Below are positions 59,101 through 64,000 of a DNA stretch of 64,000 nt, one piece after another. The notes beneath the pieces are model-generated. The model did not search any database. It saw only the letters and a program-made list of their open reading frames with translations, and was not told the DNA's origin. The position numbers and the translations under genes were made by a program. The first letter of the stretch is position 1. The number at the start of each line of letters is the position of its first letter. Source of the DNA: OLB7 sp966250335 (GTDB lineage Bacteria; Bacteroidota; Ignavibacteria; OLB7); assembly GCA_966250335.1 (NCBI GenBank), contig CBINGZ010000023.1, positions 1 to 64,000 of the forward strand. Direction: 5' to 3'.

Positions 59101-59652
59101 GGGATCGAGGATCGTGCGCGCGGATAGTCCTGCCGCGATATAGTCGGTCCCCCAGCGTTCCACCGGCAGCGGAGTGAACCCTTCCGAGCCGCCGGGGCCG
59201 AAGTACCAGCAGTAGAGGAGAACCGGGCGATCCGATGTGACGGTGTAGACGTTCCGTGAGCTTCCGGCCGGTTCCGTCACGTAGATATTCGGTCGTGCCG
59301 GGTCGGACCTGTCGTTCAGCATGACGACCGCCGAAGCCCCCGGCGCCGCCTGCACGCTCCGGCTGAAGCCGGGAGCGGTGATCGAGACGGAGGCGGGCTC
59401 ATCGGCCATCACCACGATCGCTGCGGCCTCCACCGAACGGACCGATCCTCCGGGGATCAGCGTGTCGGGGAAGGCGATCAGGAACCGCGTGCCGTACCGA
59501 TGGGACTCTCCACGGGCAAGCGCGCTCCCTCCGAAGAACGGAACGGCCAGAAGAAACAGAGAGAGAACGCCGAGAAGGCAGGTCGGTACCGATCGGTTCA
59601 ATATCGCTCCGGGAAGGTGGCGGAACTTAACCGCGCCGTCCCTCGGATGCAA
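56101..59652 (-). CDS. Large secreted protein with IgGFc-binding-like start, choice-of-anchor-like repeats and T9SS sorting domain
   Basis: An 1183-residue cargo. After a basic leader and hydrophobic signal (CLLGVLSLFLLAVPFFGGSA) the first 420 residues resemble the IgGFc-binding/choice-of-anchor N-terminal domain: TVTSDRPVLLYCWYFGPGGS and ERWGTDYIAAGLSARTILDP are typical. Residues about 700-990 hold beta-sandwich repeats like choice-of-anchor D domains (DHDFGTHWISTSTGGTITLF, then LRNSGSAQAVIDRM). A cohesin-like strand set (RDYHAAPGEEFIAYVELL) follows. The last 75 residues are a T9SS type A sorting domain (DGGATIDFEIAFEARTTIAV, then VRLPAGLLASGAYRYVIT). It should be exported across the outer membrane and anchored or released. 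Binding target unknown. Confidence 0.85.
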   Translation of the reverse strand: MHPRDGAVKFRHLPGAILNRSVPTCLLGVLSLFLLAVPFFGGSALARGESHRYGTRFLIAFPDTLIPGGSVRSVEAAAIVVMADEPASVSITAPGFSRSVQAAPGASAVVMLNDRSDPARPNIYVTEPAGSSRNVYTVTSDRPVLLYCWYFGPGGSEGFTPLPVERWGTDYIAAGLSARTILDPLRSASKEEGFTGRHAPAQLLLLADRDGTAVTVRGGPFASSGPRTISLDAGEVYLLEPPESGSGDGDLSATRITADKPIGVLSGNTRSNFIGLPPPLRTPTFNSIHNAIVEWLAPVEPGDLTFVYAPLGDSVGVEDLIRVYAADTGTTTVSVSSILAPRTIPTGSFVEFRTGEWRSMQGSTPLALRADRPVQTVVVRGSLVEEMPGDAIIDVRSWSSSMSLLDPYRRWITAGRFHAPGVVPTMKHELSIVADSGASILLDEVDITSKCRRVDFTPFNRAAVTVVSGDHTIRSLGGRFTATLHGRTFGHERVRPLRTGKREGAATASGGKREAPILLHPTEYSEELSYAYSLPISGITAPPDGADSMKVEITEQCDSTVVTITSSGSPWRQEQIDIALEPGAYNVELTVRPILAKKIVAGYRAVMRPESSESDAYGVLAVRGSAAGLERRIPFSYAAGTLSVEPSRIVLDDIISERISLTLTNGGTKSIIIRGIFNRSGNGGVRTEGTGVLPREIAPGERFDPALIVQKERLGAGDSLMIVTDCRTIALEIRGNGSPPPPPGAPKLSLLRLDVTGLCAGRRLDTVIALRNSGSAQAVIDRMTPVRSDPTIVWSLPSLPVVLGPGGTLAIPVSIGPAKEGSIDARLIIESGGDTLMSGAALHGTISICTEAILQASDHDFGTHWISTSTGGTITLFNGGGSDVELLEMEILDDAGDAFSVDSVALPRTIRAGGSLVVPCRYLPLETGDHAGLVRFRAETGTLFSRLKGRGKRTTVAGEIRRDYHAAPGEEFIAYVELLRPDEEADPDTVELTVGHDSRLLRLRELAPAGGTTGIHIIRSSVDGDSIRCTIVLDERRLPDGRFIAMRFFTHLVDIETSGFPLHLSSPLPYIEFVEIPGFFLRDPICGLENRLIDYTGYDYNLKGTVPNPVDGGATIDFEIAFEARTTIAVYDPLGSLRSVLVDMVLPAGRHTVRLPAGLLASGAYRYVITSGSYIATQQMIVR

Positions 59653-59716
59653 GCGATCATGTTCGAACGCGCCGGTCGCTTCGGCATCTCCGGATTATTG
59701 TTAAACTTGACAGCCT

Positions 59717-60979
59717 ATGGATAAATTCGTCATCAGAGGGGGGACCCCTCTCAACGGCTCCGTTTCGATCTCCGGCGCCAAGAACGCAACCCTCGAGCTC
59801 ATGCCGGCGGCGCTTCTCGCCCCCGGCGTCTACACGTTCACCAACACTCCCGACATCCGGGACGTCTGGACGATGTCGCGGCTCCTCTGCTCCATGGGAG
59901 CCTACGCGGAGCTGAACAACAACGTGCTCCATCTCGACACGAGCAATCTCACGTCGCAGGAGGCGCCCTACGACTACGTCAAGAAGATGCGGGCGTCGAT
60001 CCACGTTCTGGGGCCGCTCCTTGCCCGCTACGGCTACGCGAAGGTCTCGCTGCCGGGGGGATGCGCCTGGGGACCGAGGCCGGTCGACTTCCATCTGAAG
60101 GGGCTGGAGAGGCTGGGGGCCGAGATAACTATCGAGGGGGGATATATCATCGCGCGGGCGGATCGCCTGAAAGGGGCATCGGTCAGTTTCGATATTCCCT
60201 CGGTCGGGGCCACGTTCAACATCATGGCCGCCGCCACCCTGGCGGCCGGGCGCACGACGATCACCAACGCGGCGGTGGAGCCGGAGGTGACCGCCGCCGG
60301 ACGCCTGCTGCAGAAGATGGGGGCGGAGATCGAGGGGCTCGGGACGTCGACCATTATCGTCGACGGGGTGGAGAACCTGAAGCCGGCCGACGAGGAGACG
60401 ATCCCCGATCGTATCGAGACGGGAACGCTGCTGACCGCCGTGGCGATGACCGGCGGGAAGGCCACGCTGACCGGCGCGAACCCCTATCATCTGGCCGTCG
60501 TTCTGGAGAAACTTGAAAAGGCGGGATGCGAGATCGATATCAGACGTGACGAGATCTCCATCTCCGCTCCCGAGAGGCTCGCCCCGGTCGATGTGAAGAC
60601 GAACGTCTATCCCGGATTCCCGACCGACATGCAGGCGCAATGGATCGCCCTGATGTCGTGCGCCGACGGGACCAGCAACGTCACCGACACGATCTATCGC
60701 GACAGGTTCACGCACGTCCCCGAGCTTGCGCGCCTCGGCTGCGACATTCAGGTGAAGGAGAACCACGCGGTGATCAGGGGGGGATGCAAGCTGACCGGCG
60801 CCACCGTGATGAGCACCGACCTGCGCGCCTCCGTCGCGATGGTCCTGGCCGGACTGGTCGCCGACGGGGAGACGGAGGTGCTTCGTATCTACCATCTGGA
60901 TAGAGGATACGAGTCGATCGAGAAGAAGCTCCGGTCGCTGGGAGCCGATATCAGACGTATCAAGACCGAAGAGATCTGA
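59717..60979 (+). CDS. murA: UDP-N-acetylglucosamine 1-carboxyvinyltransferase
   Basis: Transfers enolpyruvyl from PEP to UDP-GlcNAc, the first committed step of peptidoglycan synthesis. The 420 residues match. The start KFVIRGGTPLNGSVSISGAK holds the conserved Lys-Asn loop (SGAKNA). The active-site Cys116 lies in LPGGCAWGPRPVDFHLKG, the position alkylated by fosfomycin in other MurA proteins. FDIPSVGATFNIMAAA and GKATLTGANPYHL follow in normal order, and the C-terminal RIYHLDRGYESIEKKLRSLG is conserved. The Cys implies sensitivity to fosfomycin by family knowledge. It precedes the degenerate LytM gene. Confidence 0.97.
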   Translation: MDKFVIRGGTPLNGSVSISGAKNATLELMPAALLAPGVYTFTNTPDIRDVWTMSRLLCSMGAYAELNNNVLHLDTSNLTSQEAPYDYVKKMRASIHVLGPLLARYGYAKVSLPGGCAWGPRPVDFHLKGLERLGAEITIEGGYIIARADRLKGASVSFDIPSVGATFNIMAAATLAAGRTTITNAAVEPEVTAAGRLLQKMGAEIEGLGTSTIIVDGVENLKPADEETIPDRIETGTLLTAVAMTGGKATLTGANPYHLAVVLEKLEKAGCEIDIRRDEISISAPERLAPVDVKTNVYPGFPTDMQAQWIALMSCADGTSNVTDTIYRDRFTHVPELARLGCDIQVKENHAVIRGGCKLTGATVMSTDLRASVAMVLAGLVADGETEVLRIYHLDRGYESIEKKLRSLGADIRRIKTEEI

Positions 60980-61001
60980 GCGGGAACGAACCGATGCCGT
61001 A

Positions 61002-62102
61002 ATGCTCCCCGAGCCCTTCCGGACATATCTCCCGATGCGACCCGGGGCGTCTTCTCCCCGGGTTCGGGCGTTGCGCGTGATCGTGCCGATCCTCATCCTC
61101 TCCCTCTGCGCGGGGATGGAGGGGATCGCCGCGGGATCGGCGGGAGCGTTCCCCGACGACGGTCAATATCGCGATACGTCGACGATCCCTGTCGCCCAGA
61201 AGCCTTCGGGAAAGGAGGGATCGACGGCGAAGCGCGGAGCCGGATCTTCGCGGACGACGGGCTCGAAGAAATCTCCGGCGAAGAGCGGATCGACGAAGAA
61301 ACCGGCGTCCGGCGCCGGGAAGAGTCGTCCGGCTCAGGGGTCGACCGGCGGGAAGAAGAGTACGGGAGCCAAGGGGGGATCGAAGACCGCCTCCGGGTCG
61401 AACGGTAAGAGCGGCACGAAAACGGCATCGGGTGCGAAAGCCGGGTCCGGCAGGAGCGGCACGAAGACCGCATCGGCTTCGAAGGGGTCATCAGGATCGA
61501 AGAAACCCGCCGGAGGCGGAAGCACCGGGACTGCCGCGCGGACGAAGAGCGTGTCGAAAACCGCATCGAAGACGCCTCCGAAAGGGACAGCTCCGAAAAA
61601 GCCCACGGTAACGTCCGTGACGCCGGCAAAGGGAGCGAAGAGCGGGACGAAACCGAGTCCACGGGCAACGTCCGTCACGCCGTCGAAGCCCGCGCCGAAG
61701 CCGGTGAAGGAGGAGAACGGTCCTCTCAGGTTCACATGGCCGACCTCCGGAAGAAGGATCGTGCAGGGATACGGCGAGCGGACCAACACGTCGACGCAGA
61801 CGATCACGATCAACCCCGGCATCGACATCGCGGCGGGACCGGGAGCCGCGGTGAAGGCCGCGGAGCGGGGGCGTGTCTCGATGGTCTCATGGCTTCCCGG
61901 CTACGGCACCTTCGTGATTCTGGAGCATCGCGAGGGATACAGGACGGTCTACGCCAATCTGGAGAGCGCCTCGGTATCGCGCGGCGCGTCGATACCGGCC
62001 GGCGGCAGGATCGGCACCGTGGGGAAGTCGGAGGGGACGTTCGTTCACTTCCAGATCTGGAACGAACATGACCGGCTCGACCCGGTCACGGTGCTGCCGT
62101 GA
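61002..62102 (+). CDS. Degenerate LytM (M23-like) protein with a Lys/Ser/Gly-rich linker
   Basis: The 366-residue protein has a hydrophobic signal segment (about residues 22-43), then a 175-residue low-complexity linker (about 60-237) of Lys/Ser/Gly/Thr/Ala (SGTKTASGAKAGSG recurs). The C-terminal LytM domain (about 242-366) keeps the fold (TWPTSGRRIVQGYGER, then YGTFVILEHREGYRTVYANL) but lacks most zinc and catalytic residues: Asn271 stands for the first His, Asp275 is kept, Asn319 stands for the middle His, Phe347 stands for the first His of HxH, and His349 is kept. This matches the inactive EnvC/NlpD-like proteins that activate cell-wall amidases. No amidase gene is seen in the window. Confidence 0.85.
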   Translation: MLPEPFRTYLPMRPGASSPRVRALRVIVPILILSLCAGMEGIAAGSAGAFPDDGQYRDTSTIPVAQKPSGKEGSTAKRGAGSSRTTGSKKSPAKSGSTKKPASGAGKSRPAQGSTGGKKSTGAKGGSKTASGSNGKSGTKTASGAKAGSGRSGTKTASASKGSSGSKKPAGGGSTGTAARTKSVSKTASKTPPKGTAPKKPTVTSVTPAKGAKSGTKPSPRATSVTPSKPAPKPVKEENGPLRFTWPTSGRRIVQGYGERTNTSTQTITINPGIDIAAGPGAAVKAAERGRVSMVSWLPGYGTFVILEHREGYRTVYANLESASVSRGASIPAGGRIGTVGKSEGTFVHFQIWNEHDRLDPVTVLP

Positions 62103-62146
62103 TCGGGATCGCAGGAGAGATAACAGACCATATCATATTATCATAC

Positions 62147-63088
62147 ATGGACAACGACGACCTGTTGAACGAGCACGGTTCCGATATCGGAGGAAACGAG
62201 GAGCGGAAGGTAGGCTACGTGGCGATCGTGGGAGAGCCGAACGTGGGGAAATCGACCCTCATGAACACCCTTCTGGGGACGAAGCTTTCGATCGTCACGA
62301 ACAAGCCGCAGACGACCCGGAAGAGCGTGCTCGGGATCGCCACGACCGATACGGCGCAGGTGATCTTTCTCGACACCCCCGGGGTTCTCACCCCTCGCTA
62401 TCTGCTGCAGGAGAAGATGGCCGGCTACGTCCAGACGGCGGTTCAGGACGCCGACGCGGTTCTGCTGATGCTCGACGTCAACGCCCCCGATCTGGAGAAG
62501 CTGACCGAGTCGCCGGTGGGGGATATCGCGAAGCTGAAGAAGCCGATCGTGCTGGTGCTGAACAAGATGGACGTGCTGCTGGAGAAGAAGGCGGCGCTCC
62601 CGCTGATCGAGCGGTTCACGGAGATGGGGATCTTCACCGAGATCGTCCCGATCTCCGCGATGTACGCCCAGAACACCGGCGTACTGATCGACGTCCTGGC
62701 GAAATACCTGCCGACCGGTCCGATCCTCTACGACCCGGAGATCCTCAGCGAGCAGCCTCAGCGCTTCTTCGTCAGCGAGCTGATCCGCGAGCAGATCCTG
62801 CGGCAGTATCAGCAGGAGGTTCCCTATTCGGTGGAAGTGAGCGTGATCCAGTTCGAGGAGAATCCTCCCCCCGAGAAGATCTTCATCAGCGCCGAGATTA
62901 TCGTGGGGCGAGATTCACAGAAGGGGATCATCATCGGAAAGAAGGGGGAGGCGCTCAAGCGGCTCGGCTCGAAGGCGCGCGTGTCGATCGAGGAGTTTCT
63001 TGACCGCCCCGTCTTCCTGGAGCTCTTCGTAAAAGTCCGCGCCGACTGGAGAGAAAGCGAAAGCCGCCTGAGAAGCTTCGGGTATTGA
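62147..63088 (+). CDS. era: GTPase Era
   Basis: Ribosome-assembly GTPase that binds the 3' end of 16S rRNA. From the ATG at 62147 it has 313 residues; a GTG at 62099 is in frame. G1 is AIVGEPNVGKST, G2 the Thr in NKPQTTRKS, G3 FLDTPGV, G4 VLNKMD. The KH domain holds the RNA-binding loop GIIIGKKGEALKRLGSKAR. The RFFVSELIREQIL segment between domains is typical. It ends 11 bases before the stop of the convergent ABC exporter gene. The choice of start is not decided by a ribosome-binding site. Confidence 0.96.
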   Translation: MDNDDLLNEHGSDIGGNEERKVGYVAIVGEPNVGKSTLMNTLLGTKLSIVTNKPQTTRKSVLGIATTDTAQVIFLDTPGVLTPRYLLQEKMAGYVQTAVQDADAVLLMLDVNAPDLEKLTESPVGDIAKLKKPIVLVLNKMDVLLEKKAALPLIERFTEMGIFTEIVPISAMYAQNTGVLIDVLAKYLPTGPILYDPEILSEQPQRFFVSELIREQILRQYQQEVPYSVEVSVIQFEENPPPEKIFISAEIIVGRDSQKGIIIGKKGEALKRLGSKARVSIEEFLDRPVFLELFVKVRADWRESESRLRSFGY

Positions 63089-63099
63089 CGAAGACGACA

Positions 63100-64000
63100 T
63101 CACGCCTTCGTCTTCTCGGTCGGTGGGGGGGCGACGTCCTGGAGTTTGTACTGGAGTCGGTAGAGGGTGGCGTAGATCCCTCCATGCGCCAGCAGCTCCT
63201 CGTGCGTCCCCGATTCGCGGAGTTCGCCGTGGTGCATCACCAGGATCCGGTCGGCGTTCTGGATGGTGGAGAGCCGGTGCGCCACGACGATCGACGTGCG
63301 TCCCTGCAGCAGCTTCTCGATGGCGCTCTGGATCAGATGCTCGGTCTCCGTGTCGACGCTCGAGGTCGCCTCATCCAGGATCAGGATCTTCGGGTCGTGA
63401 GCCAGCGCCCGCGCGAAGGAGAGGAGCTGCTTCTGTCCCACCGACAGCGTCGCGCCCCGTTCCTCGACGCGCGTGTCGTAGCCGTTCGGCAGCGACTCGA
63501 TGAACCGGGCCACCCCGACCGTCTCCGCCGCCCTCTTCGCATCCTCTCTGGAGATCGCCTCGTTCAGGAGCGTGATATTCTCCAGAATCGTCCCTCTGAA
63601 GAGAAAGACATCCTGCATCACCAGACCGATGTCGCGGCGCAGATCGGCCGTGGCGATCGACCGCAGATCCCGGCCGTCCACCGTCACCGATCCCGCGGCG
63701 TACTCGTAGTATCGCATCAGAATATTGATGATCGACGTCTTGCCGGCGCCGGTCGCGCCGACGATCGCGATCGTTTCCCCCGGACGGGCGGCGAAGCTCA
63801 CATCACGGATGATGGTGTGCGCGCCGTCGTAGCTGAAGGTCACATCCTTGAACTCGATCTCTCCACGATCTATCCTGAACGGCTTCGGGTCGGCCGCCTC
63901 CGGCGCGTAGGAGGCGGTGTCCATCAGCTCGAAGATCCGTTCCGAGCTCGCCATCGTGTTCTGCAGGATGTTGTATTTCTCCGAGAGATCGCGCACGGGA
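63100..64000 (-). CDS. ABC exporter, C-terminal ATPase part (MsbA-like; truncated by window end)
   Basis: The open frame runs beyond base 64000, so only the last part of the protein is seen. It begins in the linker after the transmembrane domain (IRDLSEKYNILQNTMASSER on the near end, typical of MsbA/lipid exporters). Walker A is GATGAGKTSIINIL, the signature reads LSVGQKQLLSFARAL, where the first Gly of the SGGQ consensus is Val, Walker B ILILDEATSSVD, and the H-loop VAHRLSTIQ. The C-terminus ends with a Pro/Thr/Lys tail. Exporter class is clear; substrate, lipid A or other, cannot be told. Confidence 0.9.
   Translation of the reverse strand, partial: PVRDLSEKYNILQNTMASSERIFELMDTASYAPEAADPKPFRIDRGEIEFKDVTFSYDGAHTIIRDVSFAARPGETIAIVGATGAGKTSIINILMRYYEYAAGSVTVDGRDLRSIATADLRRDIGLVMQDVFLFRGTILENITLLNEAISREDAKRAAETVGVARFIESLPNGYDTRVEERGATLSVGQKQLLSFARALAHDPKILILDEATSSVDTETEHLIQSAIEKLLQGRTSIVVAHRLSTIQNADRILVMHHGELRESGTHEELLAHGGIYATLYRLQYKLQDVAPPPTEKTKA

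Noticed and set aside
1..64000. tRNA, rRNA, tmRNA, RNase P RNA and SRP RNA genes
   Set aside because: Reading the gaps by eye I found no T-loop/CCA arrangement or conserved core of these RNAs. A covariance-model scan would be decisive and could overturn this.

Overview
The window looks like chromosome of a high-GC, Gram-negative member of the Bacteroidota/Chlorobiota side of the FCB group (Ignavibacteria- or Kapabacteria-like). This is inferred from gene content, without a database search. Supporting signs are a GWxTD-domain protein, proteins ending in type IX secretion (T9SS) sorting domains, two YfhO-family membrane proteins, many short Asp/Ser/Thr-rich lipoproteins, gmhA (LPS heptose), an ATP-dependent PEP carboxykinase, and several promoters with a TAnnTTTG -7 box. 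I found no tRNA, rRNA, CRISPR array, prophage or intact insertion sequence.

Layout. 1-5.2 kb: end of gyrB, pckA, a repeat-bearing intergenic region, a lipoprotein and xseB/xseA on the minus strand. 5.2-11.7 kb: YfhO protein, proline dehydrogenase with a 2Fe-2S ferredoxin, an orphan lipoprotein, a His/Asp-repeat protein, a thioredoxin-like ferredoxin and pyrophosphatase. 11.7-21.5 kb: secreted and outer-membrane genes (TonB-receptor-like protein, AAA ATPase, DUF4260, PafA-like phosphatase, copper amine oxidase, T9SS-exported Asp-box protein). 21.6-25.6 kb: a cell-wall pair (M23 peptidase and L,D-transpeptidase) between two paralogous lipoproteins. 25.6-29.5 kb: HipA-like kinase with DUF3037, a Spy-like protein, a tandem lipoprotein pair and a small membrane protein. 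29.5-36.5 kb, minus strand: rlmD, a second YfhO protein, two LURP-one-like paralogues, a glycosyltransferase. 36.6-39.7 kb: NUDIX hydrolase and topA, followed by a duplicated topA tail and a repeat. 40-46 kb, minus strand: rho, dacB-gmhA, a membrane protein, nfo. 46.2-50.3 kb: copA, anmK, PAP2 phosphatase. 50.4-59.7 kb, minus strand: desaturase, D-amino-acid lyase, GWxTD protein, PepSY lipoprotein, a 1183-residue T9SS cargo. 59.7-64 kb: murA, a degenerate LytM protein, era, and a truncated ABC exporter gene.

Common themes. Cell-wall building and recycling recurs (murA, dacB, anmK, L,D-transpeptidase, two LytM-type proteins, PAP2). Envelope export is the second theme (T9SS cargoes, lipoproteins, YfhO). 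Copper appears both in an exporter (copA) and in a secreted copper enzyme. DNA and RNA housekeeping is represented by gyrB, topA, xseAB, nfo, rho, rlmD and era.

The most unusual items are: a 40-residue His/Asp tract joined to a possible beta-grasp domain beside a thioredoxin-like ferredoxin; a histone-H1-like Lys/Ala insert inside PBP4; a zinc-site-degenerate LytM protein between murA and era; a duplicated topA 3' tail just after the topA stop; and a palindromic dispersed repeat.
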